A DNA stretch of 64,000 nt from Niebla homalea (lineage: Eukaryota; Ascomycota; Lecanoromycetes; Lecanorales; Ramalinaceae): assembly GCA_019925105.1 (NCBI GenBank), contig JAHGAU010000010.1, forward strand, positions 930,001-994,000. The letters are read 5' to 3'. Shown here piece by piece: positions 1-10,168 of this stretch. Below the pieces are notes generated by a model. The model had not been told where the DNA came from, did not search any database, and was given only the letters and a program-made list of their open reading frames with translations. A program made the translations under genes and the position numbers. The stretch's first letter is position 1. Each line of letters begins with the position of its first letter.

Positions 1-1043
1 AAATAGCTATTTTAAGATTTATTATTACTTTTATTCGGCTATATTTATTATAATATTTATTTTTAAGATTAATAAGTTAATTTATTTAATCTAGATAATC
101 TATTAATATTATATTAAAACCTTCTTAAAATTATTAAAGGGCTATTTTAAAATCCGTTATTACTTTTATTCTACTATATTTATTATAATATTTACTTTTA
201 AGATTAATAAGTTAACCTACTTAATTTAAATAATCTATTAATATTATATTAAGAGCTTCTTAAAATTATTAAAAAGCTATTTTAAAATCCGTTATTACTT
301 TTATTTTATTATATTTATTACGATATTTACTTTTAAGAGTATAAAGTTAAACTATTTAATTTAAATAATCTATTAATATTATATTAAGATTTTCTTAAAA
401 TCGTTAAATAGCTATTTTAAGATTTATTATTACTTTTATTCTACGATATTTATTATTATATTTATTTTTAAGATTATAAAGTTAAGCTATTCGATTTAAA
501 TAATATATTAATATTATATTAAGAGCTTCTTAAAATCACTAAATAACTATTTTAAAATCTATTATTACTTTTATTTTATTATATTTATTATAATATTTAA
601 TTTTAAGATTATTAAATAAAGTTATTTAACTTAAATAATCTATTAATATTATATTAAAAGCTTCTTAAGATCGTTAAATAATTATTTTAAGATCCGTTAT
701 TACTTTTATTCTATTATATTTATTATGATATCCAATTCCGAGATTATTAAGTAAAACTATTTAATCTAAATAATCTATTAATATTATATTAAGAGCTTCC
801 TGAAATCGTTAAAGGGCTATTTTAAGATCCGCTATTACTCCTATTCTATTATATTTATTACGATATTTACGTCCAAGATTATTAAGTCGATATACTCGAT
901 TTAAATGATCTACTAATATTATATCGAGAGCTTCCTGAAATCGCTGAAGGGCTGTTTCAAGATCTGCCATTGCTCCTGCTCTTTCGGTATTTGTCTCCGT
1001 ATTTAGTCGCAAGATTTCTAGAAGTATACTTGTTGGGCTTTAG
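1..1043 (-). pseudogene. Tetratricopeptide-repeat (TPR) protein remnant, RIP-damaged
   Basis: On the minus strand the right-hand units read as TPRs of 45 residues, with pieces such as DLETALQRFQEALD, RLNNLG and ADLETAL. This is the pattern of fungal TPR arrays found in NB-ARC/TPR and CHAT-domain proteins, which are thought to act as cytosolic scaffolds or immune-type sensors. An open frame survives only at about 809-1043. It is closed upstream by a stop near 1045, so the N-terminal part is missing or displaced, and the C-terminal part runs off the left edge. Units further left carry many TAA and TAG codons from C-to-T/G-to-A change. The family call rests on the last two units and the fixed spacing. 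The effector or NTPase domain is not visible. Confidence 0.75.
6..1043. repeat. 135-bp tandem repeat array (about 7.5 units)
   Basis: A landmark resembling gctattttaa recurs at 6, 141, 276, 411, 546, 681, 816 and 951, always exactly 135 bp apart, which is 45 codons. There is no indel between units. Units become steadily richer in G and C to the right, and the last is close to unmutated coding sequence. The array encodes the TPRs described above. Confidence 0.93.
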
Positions 1044-3159
1044 ACAAAACAGGGGTGAGCATTAGAAACAAAGACTCGTATATGAAACGTATAATAGACT
1101 CTGAATAAGACATTAAAATGACAGATTATATACCCAAACTTTTAGCATTATACTTATACCAGAGATATCCGCTAGTAATGTATTCCCTTCTTTCGAACTT
1201 ATCAGTTGCAGATCCTGTTGGATTCTTCCGGTAGAATGCCCATCAGGCCGCAGTAAAAGTCGTGAGGGCGGCTTTTCTGATGTATCAACCAGTCAATGAC
1301 TTTTACTACCCTTCTTTAGGGAAATAAGCCTTGTCGACTACGGGCGTCTTCTTAATGCATATAAGCCTACTTAGCCACGGACGTATCATATGGCATATAC
1401 CAGACCACTACATCAGACTATTGGAAGCAGAAACTTTGTACCGCAGCCAAATTAATCGGATTCATTCTAGTTGGCCCAACAATATGCGTATGAAGATGGT
1501 ATCCACGGATCAGCGCAAATTGTATTCAGGTATCTGCGGCAGCATTATGTGCCTGTGCTTTGAGACCGCGCTACTTATAGTAAATGCATGATATGAGCCA
1601 AGTGGACAGCGGCTGAGGAGACTAAGGCGTCATTAGTAACAGATGATGAGATAGGACTCAAGATTGTTGCGAGCGTGCCTGCATACGACAGGCATTTGGG
1701 GTTTGGGAGAGTGATATGCGTTCGGACTCGGATAACTCCATGCGCTAGTCGAATGCAGTTAGAGGTCTTGGCAACTCTGTCGCACAAAGGCCTTCTTGCG
1801 GACTTCATGTGTATTTACTCTTCATAGTTGTTTTTTCGTATAATAGAACCCTTGTTGATCCACTTTCCAAGCACGGTCTTAACAAAGATGCTCTACGAAA
1901 TTCCTTCTGAAGCGCCATACGCAAATTCTGCAACATTGGTAGACTATATTATGTCCACGGTAACAGCCTTGGACCGAGTGGTTCGGCGCTATCCATGCAA
2001 TCGGCGCCTATCCCGCTAACATCTGGTAAAAGAAGGGTGATATAGGCGGCTCGATAGGGCACTAGTATAATCGGCTGAAAGGCTAGTATACTACCCATGG
2101 TAGTACCGCACGCCCAGATTATAAGAAACGAGAAAATCAGTTATAGTGGCTTGGAGACGTGGCAATCAGCTAGAAGGCTATGACGGTAGCTCGGCGTCTC
2201 CGCCTAAGCATCCGATGGGCTCGAACAGTACAGCCCCTTTTGCAGACAGTACAGACTCAATCTGTCTATGCTTACTTGGCCAACTCTACCTGTCTCGAAT
2301 CCCTCTAACGACCAGATTCCTCCAGCGACCAGCTCCTCCTTGTATAGTCGCAAAAACGTCTAGGGTCTAATAATAACCAGGGATGGATAACAGAGGTTTC
2401 CTGAACTTGAAAAAACGAGGTTTTATAATTGTTTAGCTGTTATCGCTTATGATGATATGTCGATGCATGCGATCATAAATAGGCGTCGATTTCAAGATTT
2501 TCTATATTAATGATTAACGATGGATGATCTTGTTGCGGAGAAGGCCTTGTCAGGCTAAGCAAAGCGCCCCAATTCGACGCTTGGCAAACACAGCCCAATT
2601 CCGTTTAGTCAGTAATGCAACGCTCTTGGCACGCGATCTCAAAGCGGAAGTAGTTGCTGACTGAATCACTTGCATTGGATACTCGTATGCTTGACTACCA
2701 ACAGCTACGTTACATGAGCTGGTATTTGTATCCGTTTCGTACCTGCATTCAGTCACATTCCAATCACCAGCCACCCATTACTGTATTACTGAAACCGGTC
2801 AAAAACGATTGCTGTAAACGTCCTTCCCTTTGTTGTTTTGGTGTTTTCCCCTAAACCGGATATTTCCCAAAACGGCATGTCACGCGAGTCCTGCAGAATC
2901 CGCATCCGCAACACTTTGGTTTGGATCATGTGTCTAACGCTCATAGGCAATCTCAGCGCCACTAGCCACTACCAAACCTCCAAGCTCTGCCACGCGATAC
3001 CACGCAACACTAAGTCATGCCAAGCCATGCCAAGCGGACCGGCCGACCCTGTTCTCTCGCCATGCGCCCCTCCGCCAGCCTTACCGAGGCATACACCCAA
3101 GACTTCCACTGCCAGGATCATGAACAGCGCGGGTAATCACTTAATACGGTTGAAAAACC
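1044..3159. other. Ordinary-composition intergenic DNA between divergent gene remnants
   Basis: This is the largest stretch without RIP-like base composition. It contains scattered short open frames on both strands (for example 1331-1591 plus, 2550-2774 minus and 2838-3239 plus), none of which I recognise and none with clear coding character. The frame at 1591-1810 plus is open for about 70 codons and could be an exon, but nothing supports that beyond length. The last few hundred bases (about 2780-3159) sit upstream of the NLR-like start codon and should hold its promoter. No clear TATA or CAAT element stands out. Confidence 0.5.
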
Positions 3160-4109
3160 ATGAATCGTTAAGCATATACGGTGGGATGGATTTGTACGGT
3201 TATAACCGAGTACGTTACCGCGTACGAGCTTTTAAATAAAAAATTCCCTTATTTTACAAGCGTATCGCCGTATAATAATAACGTCTATACCCTAAGTCGG
3301 ATTAACGATTACTATATTATAATAATATATCTCCCGAAAGGCCGATATAGTATCGCCTTAATTATTATAATAACGAAGGATATATTTTAATCCTTTAAAT
3401 CGATCCGTATTAAATTAATAATAAGAATCGTTAAAAAGGCGTTTAATTAAAAATATAATATTCAATTAAGAGACGTAATAATCAGATATCCGGTAGGGAG
3501 GACGGGAGGCGTGCTTCCGTATAGATATAGGAAAAAGGTATAAGGTAAAGAGTTTAAAATCATTAAAAGCTTAAACTTCCCCTTTATCCTTCTATTAACG
3601 GCGCTAAATTAACTTAATATAATCCATAAAAGAAAGGGCTATTAAATTACGGTAACGGTCCGGATAATAATAAGTATAAATACCTAAGTACGGGAGAAAT
3701 ATTGAAATCCGGGCGCTGAGAAAAATCGATAATATAAATCGACTTATACCCACGTTAACTCGACGGCTTGGTATAATACCGGCTATAACCGTGCTGTTCC
3801 ACCGGTAATTGAGCGGCCGCCGCGATCTCCGGATCCGGACGATCCGGTTATATATTATGGGATCATTGCGTCGGCAGATCAACTGATGAAAGATGCCCTT
3901 ATACGCGATGGAGGCGGCAGGGTTATCGAATGACTTCCCGTATGTCGTTATTCGAGGGATCTACGACTACTCAGACTTATATAAGAATGATAAATGGCAA
4001 GGCTACGCGGCAGCAACAGCGGCATCATATGCGAAAGAGCTTTTACAGACTATCCCCAGCAGTCAGGTGGCCGGAAGCCAACGAGCGGCCGAAGTGGTGT
4101 CGGGTACAG

Positions 4110-4115
4110 GTAAGT
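4110..4115 (+). other. Likely 5' splice site after the PNP_UDP domain
   Basis: GTAAGT directly follows the last good codons of the phosphorylase domain. The next recognisable domain starts about 500 bp later in unmutated but non-homologous DNA. This fits an intron, or intron plus linker, in the original gene. No acceptor was identified. Confidence 0.45.
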
Positions 4116-4607
4116 GGATTTAAGCAAAGTGAGAGCTCGGGAAAAAGAAGGAACATAGCTCCATGATGAATGACGGACGGACGGTGTGAGAGCTGAGAAC
4201 TGATTCACTTCATGCTGCTCTGCGGCTATCACCCTGTGTTACCACTTTGTTGATATCATTATCAACACCCGGTTCTGGGAGGCAGTCCTGACAATACCAC
4301 CACCCACAACACATTCACTTAAGCTATCGACTCATAATAATGTCAGGTGGCAACGGGGCTATATACGAAGTGTTTAACGTATTATTAGGGGCAGGAGTAT
4401 TGCTATCCCACATGTATGTTAAGACCTATCACCCCAGGTTCCCTCTCTTGTCCCTCACCTTGGAGTTTCTTTCGTACATAGCAGTCAATGCACCTCTTTC
4501 CTTGAGATCATTACTTGCGCCGTGACAGACGGGACTATGGAGATCTTGAAGGCTCGCCGGGGGTGGTCGAACAGGCTCTAACGAACCGTCTTCTAGATAG
4601 CGATTAG
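4116..4607. other. Spacer between PNP_UDP and NB-ARC parts
   Basis: Ordinary base composition with no RIP signature and no recognised domain. A short open frame at 4340-4525 has no family resemblance and is treated as chance. The spacer is longer than a usual fungal intron, so it may include inserted or divergent DNA. Confidence 0.4.
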
Positions 4608-5204
4608 TTCCAGGTCCCCTTCGAGCTAAGGGGTCTTCTGGTGGCTGGCTATTTCGTCGACCGAAACGCTGAGGCCCACGGGATAAAGCAGAACCTTTTC
4701 CTATTAGAAGTATTAAGAAGGTAAAAGATCTATATCCTTTATAATTTAAACGGGATCGGGAAGACGCAATTAGCCATCGTATATACCCGTAAGTATTAAT
4801 ATACCTATAGTGCGATCTTATAAGTAAATAGGTATAGCAGAAATATAATACTATAGAGTTTAATTATATTTAACCGGCACGTAAATATTAACCGGGGCTT
4901 AGATTTAACGGTAAATATAACGTAATAAACTCCGGATATAAAAGTGGAAACGGACGTAATATTAAGATAACTCACTATAAAGAAGAACTTATAATAATTA
5001 ATAGTCTTTAATAATATCGATTAAAATATATACTCCGACGATAATAATTAAGTATATAATATTATATTATTTATATTATTAACCGATTATAGCTCCGTCT
5101 TAATTATAACCCGTCTTCCTTCCTTAAGAGAAATTAAACCGTCGACCGAAATCATTAGGCTTACGCTTAATTAAGCACTAAAGCTCCTCAGCAACCGGTC
5201 GGGC

Positions 5205-6530
5205 CTGTACGTATCCGGTAGCGGTACAATAAATATCCTATCAATGTCAGCTGTATGCGCTGGCATATGCAGGCATACTTCTCGACCGTAGGAACCTCGT
5301 ATTCAATCCAACCGCCCGCGTAGCTCGAATTTCACTGCCGCCTTTTAGAGGCGTTTATATCCTCGAACCAGATTTATTGGAGCAAAAGGATCTTTAAGCT
5401 AAGCCTTCCTATAACGCATTAACGTTATCGTTCTTCCATAATCCTTAATATAAAACGGATAAATAACTTAAAAGCTTTTACTTAATAATTTTACGGGTAG
5501 CGATTATAAATTTCAATTATAATAATCTTTTTCTTCAAACTTTTTTATCGTTTAATTAGCGCTTTAATAAGCTTTATAAGTAAATAGTTTCTCTTAAAAT
5601 TATATTTTAATTTTAATTAACTAACCTTCCTTAATTATCTTATTTAAGAAATAATTATATAAAAGGTTTATAAAAGCTTAATCCCGATAAAGTCTTTAAC
5701 TTAGATAAATAAAGATATAGTTTAACCGGTCTAGCCGAGCTACTGCGATCCGTAAGGCTTAAAGGAGCCTAATTAGGATCGCGTACGCCTCCTCGGTATT
5801 ATTTCTCGATCCAGGCAATACTACGTATTATGATCGCCCTTACGCCAGACTAAATCAGCCAATAAGGAGGTTCAGCAGCTTACTTAACTCTAAGCTGCGC
5901 ATAAGCGGCGCAGCAGAAACTTACTTAAGGAGGTAAGGCATTTTTTCGATTGGTTATTACCATAAAGAGGGCAGGCATAGACCCTATATCGTTAACGTTA
6001 CTGATTAATATAATCCTGCGCCGATCGCTTAGTTGGCCGTAAAGGTACGGCAGTAAGGGTAGTTAGATAGCCAGCTAGGATGCCTATTATAATATTATAT
6101 AAGGTTAAAAAAAATAGGTTAGGATTAGGAAGAACGCGGGCGAAAGTCGGCTAAAAATGGTTACCAGAGTGTAAAGCAGGTATACGTAAATTCATCTACT
6201 TAAAGGGTTAATTAACGATTACGCCGTAAAACCTTCTCCTCGAGATAAAAATGGGTCAGAGCCGAAGGAATCATTAAACGAACCGTTATAAGATGGGGAG
6301 ACTAGGAAGGGCCGTTAACCGCATAATTAATATGAATAACAGGCCCAAGGGTAAAAAAAAAAAGGAAAAAGTATAAAAAGAAGGCGGTATTTATGTTTAA
6401 GATAAAGCGGCGATACGCGATATATATACGCCTGCCCCATTTGGGGGGACGTTAACCCCGTTCGGGGCACGCTGGGCTGGAAGCCAGAACGCGCTGCCTT
6501 TTTGGCCGTCCGCCCGTTTATAAATTAAAG
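5205..6530. other. Partly RIP-mutated sequence downstream of NB-ARC
   Basis: Composition alternates between AT-rich and mixed stretches. It may hold the mutated C-terminal part of the NLR-like gene, but I could not follow a domain. A GC-rich patch at about 6427-6517 contains several short self-complementary segments (for example around ccccgttcgggg). No gene call can be supported. Confidence 0.4.
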
Positions 6531-9410
6531 GGGGTAAATAGATAAGTTAAAGTACCAATTAAGAATATCGGATGGAAAAAGTTTCCAAATAAAGTTAAAG
6601 AATACCCTTTATTAGGGACCTTAATTCTATTTATATCCTTATATTTATATAAAAGGATCTTAATAAAGTCAGAATCTTTAAAGAAGTAAAAACGTAATAT
6701 TACTTATTTATATTAAGCGTAATTAATTACGTTAACTTTAAGATATATAGGACGTCTTCCTTGGATAATACGGTTATAAAGTAAGTTCCCTTTATATCTT
6801 AAGGGACCCGGGCCTGAAAAAGCGTTAATAATAGTATTTCTATTGGTGCTATTTTAATAAGAAACTTAATCCTTTCCTTTAATATTTTTAATTTTATATT
6901 GGAATTAAATAAAATAAGGTTACGGCTTTAAAAACTTGGTTTTTATTAATAATTATAATATTTATCTAATTAATTTTTTTAATAATTTATGCTTTAAGGC
7001 TCTTTAGAGAAAGTTATAGTTATAAATGCTTTAACGGAACTCTTTATAAATAATTAATAGTTAACGAACTATAACTATAAGTATTTTAATAAATATTTTC
7101 GGGATAACGTTAAGGATCTTAATCCTTATTCTTTAATATAGTATTAAAATCATATAAATCTATTAAGGCTATGGCCTTAATAACTTACTCTTTATTAATG
7201 ATTATAATGTTTATTTAATCTATTTTCTCAATTAACTTATACTTTATAACTCCTTAAGAATAAACTATAAATATAGGTATTTTAATGGTTCTTTAAAAAC
7301 GAACTATAGCTATAAATACTTTATAACTCTTTAAGGATAAGTTATAGCCTTAATTACTTTAATAAAGCTCTTTATAAACGAGTTATAGCCGCTTTAACCC
7401 CCTTTAACCCCCTTTTTTAAGGGTAGTTTAGCTTTAACCGCCAGTCTATTAATATACTTTTTTTATAGAAGAAATAAATATTTTCGAGGAAGGCGTATAT
7501 ACGGTTAACGGTATACTATAACGTTTATACCTATTAATTGCTATAATAGGGGTTTTTAGAAGTAAAAAAGAAGATAAAGATAAGGACCTATAAAGAGGAA
7601 ATTCTGAGTTATAGGGTAATACCTTAATACGTAACTTGGGTAAACCCAGGGTAAATAGGGGGAAGGCTTAATTAAATTTAACTTCGTAATTTTAAGGGCC
7701 CAATATTAAATTCTAAACCGTAATTAATTTTTAATATTGCTATTTAAAGGGTACCTATTAAATTTAACGTCGTAATCTTAATAACTTTTAATGTTGAGGG
7801 TATTAAGTATTAAATTTTATTTTGAATTATAATTGAATTTTAATATTATAATTTTAAGGATATAATATCGCGATTTTAAAACTATTTTAAATAAAGAATA
7901 TATTTACTTTATATATATTATATAAAAGCTATAATATCCTAAATTATATAAATTGATACGACGATATATAAAAGTAATATATCTTGGGGCTTATATTAAG
8001 GGCGTATTTAAGGCTTTTATTTTAAGTATTTAATTAAGGTATTTTTTTAAGGCCTTTAATTATAAGGCTCCGGGGACGTTTTAAGGTTTTAAAAATAAAG
8101 TACAATAGGAGGTATATAAGTAAAAATATAATAATATTATAAATAATACCGGTAACTATATACGAAAGTATTAAATTTAGAAATTTAAAGGTAATAAAAT
8201 TAAGTCATAGTTATATAAAATAAGTAGCGTAAACAATATAAAAAGATCTTAACGTAAGCAGAGAAAGTAAGGGGATTATTGAAAAACTTTAATATTTCAG
8301 AGGATAAAAAATATAAGTCTTTATATCTTATATATTAATTAGTTATATAAGGATATTATATTTATAATAATTAATAATTAGGAAGTAAATTATTTATTAT
8401 ACCGTATAATAAGTATATTATTATTTAAATTATTAATTATAATTTATTAACGAGAATTATTATATTAAATATATATTATACTTTAATCTTTATCCTTTAA
8501 TAACGGATCCTTTTTTTTTATAAACGAGATATAAATAACGGACTAATTTTTTCTCTTCTTTTTATTAGGATATTATATAAATAGCCCCGTATTAAGTTTA
8601 TTATTTTACGTTAACGGTATTTCCTTCTTAAGACCTTTTATCTTATAGTTTATTTAATTTAAGAACCCTATTGTTTCTCCAGGTTAATAATAAAGTTAAG
8701 GAAAGACTTTAATAATAAACTTTAGATTCTATATTTTATCTTTTACTTTTTTAACGGTAATATAAAGTGTTTTCGCTTTTTTATTTTCCTTTATAATAGT
8801 ATGAATTTCCCGTACTTTTTTATTCTTTAATTATAATTTTTTCCGTTTTATATCCTTTTTAACTTTTAAGTCTAATAATTAAGTATGAAGAAGGTTATTA
8901 TTAAGTTTTAAGACTTTTAAATTCTTATTATATTTTTTTTTCTTTATAATTACTTAAATGAATATATCCGTAATAATATAAGTAAAATTTAAGGTATTTA
9001 ATATATTATCGATTTAAATCAATAGGTACTTCCTAGAATATAAGGATTCTATAGAGCATTTTAAGTCTTTACTTTAATTAATATATAACTTAATGTGTGC
9101 CGTTAAATTATATTAAAATTTTAAATAAAAATAAGTATACTTAAATATTAATATATTATTTATAAATAATACTTATGGCGGAAATAAAGTAAACAGCGTT
9201 AATTATAAGCTATCCTATCTATATTAATAACTTTATAAATAAAGTTAAAAACGGACTTAAATCGTAATATAAAGAATTTTAATTTTAATACGTATATTAG
9301 GTAATTAATTAATATATAAGTACGTAATTCGTTATCCTTTTTTACTTTCTTAATTATAATTATTTAAAAAGCATATTATATTTATTTATATTTTCTTAAT
9401 TATTCGCTTT
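6531..9410. other. AT-rich RIP-mutated DNA, source element not identified
   Basis: Dense in TA dinucleotides and stops in all frames. I saw no reverse transcriptase, integrase or transposase motif on either strand. Internal similarity is present at 6930-7400. This is probably transposon or duplicated DNA damaged beyond recognition by eye. Confidence 0.5.
6930..7400. repeat. Degenerate internal repeats (about 40-bp units and a ~250-bp spaced duplicate)
   Basis: A block containing aactt, a TTTATTAAT core and ATTATAATRTTTA at about 6932 reappears at about 7182. Between and after these, units resembling cgarctatagctataartac then cttta recur at about 7007, 7060, 7253, 7296, 7339 and 7375, the last four about 40 bp apart. 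Boundaries are blurred by mutation. Confidence 0.5.
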
Positions 9411-9424
9411 TTTTAATTTATTAT
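9411..9424. repeat. Left 14-bp target-site duplication of SINE-like copy 1
   Basis: TTTTAATTTATTAT is repeated exactly at 10155-10168, on the other side of the element. Confidence 0.8.
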
Positions 9425-10154
9425 TGATTAATTGATTTGTTTATACACGAGTCTAGCTACTTTGAGCTAATTTCGGCGTTCTATAATGCTGGTGGCTAAG
9501 CTACGGTTATCTTAATATTTATACTTATTTTTAAACTTATTGCTTTAATTTTAAAAGAGAAAAGGAAACCGTAATCGGCTAACTTAGCCCTAACTTACCC
9601 TAAATACTAACCCGATTTAAATAAAAACCTCTCCCCCGCAATTATTTACCTTAATATTACGACCGAGTCTTTACGTTAATCCGATTAAAATTAATAATTA
9701 TTTTAAATCCTTAATTTATTATTTCCGTTAAAAATCCTTTATTTTTTAACGTTATAATCCGTAATAAAGATTTAATAATAATATTAAGTTTAATCGGGGG
9801 AGATAATCTTAATTATATAATTTTACTTCTTTTAACGTTTAAACTTTATTTTAAGTATTTTATTATATAGCTTTTCGGATTAACCTTATTTAATCTTAAC
9901 TTTAACCTTTTAACGTTAGATCCTTATAACCCCTTTTTACTGGCCCTACGTAGCAACTAGGCTTATTTAAGGTTAACTATAAATACTAATAAATTATCGG
10001 ATATTTATTATTATTTTATTTATATTAATTACGTAATTTACCGGATAGGGTTTAAGGGCTCTTAACGAAATCGTCCCCCACCTTTGAAATATTTGATTAT
10101 TCTATAGTTTATCTTTTACACTCAAAAATGCCATTCCGCCACGCTCGCCCCCCA
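9425..10154 (-). mobile_element. SINE-like / non-LTR retroelement, copy 1
   Basis: This 730-bp unit is the inverted partner of 28339-29066 and is similar along its full length. On the minus strand it begins TGGGGGGCGAGCG and ends in a short ATCA/CAAT-type tandem tail. It is flanked by a perfect 14-bp direct repeat. Similarity to copy 2 stops exactly at the repeats. A 13-14 bp duplication plus a simple-repeat 3' tail is typical of target-primed reverse transcription, not of LTR elements (4-6 bp). Near the 5' end TGGCGGAATGG resembles a tRNA-type A box, but no convincing B box is visible. No coding potential was seen. It could instead be a truncated LINE tail, although both copies share the same 5' end. 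Confidence 0.7.
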
Positions 10155-10168
10155 TTTTAATTTATTAT
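10155..10168. repeat. Right 14-bp target-site duplication of SINE-like copy 1
   Basis: Exact copy of the sequence at 9411-9424. Confidence 0.8.

Larger units (their letters stand above)
3160..5204 (+). pseudogene. NLR-like gene: PNP_UDP phosphorylase domain plus NB-ARC, RIP-inactivated
   Basis: ATG at 3160 opens a frame whose fourth codon is TAA (most simply a CAA by C-to-T change), followed by AYTVGWICTVITEYV, the usual start of the fungal PNP_UDP_1 domain in NLR-type proteins. The same frame runs to 3907 ([19 protein letters not shown]). A deletion of roughly a dozen codons shifts it, and it resumes at 3908 with [18 protein letters not shown] and [18 protein letters not shown], ending at a GTAAGT at 4110. 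From 4608 another single frame shows FQVPFELRG, a P-loop NGIGKTQLA (about 4752-4775), then ITRLPSLREI and ALKLLSNRSG, the NB-ARC layout. In this family the N-terminal phosphorylase domain senses or effects and the STAND NTPase switches. No repeat domain is recognisable downstream. Plausibly a nonself-recognition gene, now dead. Confidence 0.85.

Noticed and set aside
1331..1591. 86-codon open frame as a gene
   Set aside because: No recognisable domain and no coding-like continuation in adjacent frames. Left as unexplained intergenic DNA.
2838..3239. 133-codon open frame on the plus strand
   Set aside because: Low-complexity composition. It overlaps the start of the recognised PNP_UDP gene in another frame and has no family resemblance.
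3604..3882. Minus-strand open frame of 92 codons
   Set aside because: It lies opposite the phosphorylase domain, whose plus-strand frame is continuous through this interval.
9425..10154. First read as an LTR pairing with 28339-29066 in an inverted Gypsy arrangement
   Set aside because: Both copies have their own 13-14 bp duplications, the Gypsy-H frame continues beyond the right copy, and the ends are not a TG...CA LTR pair.
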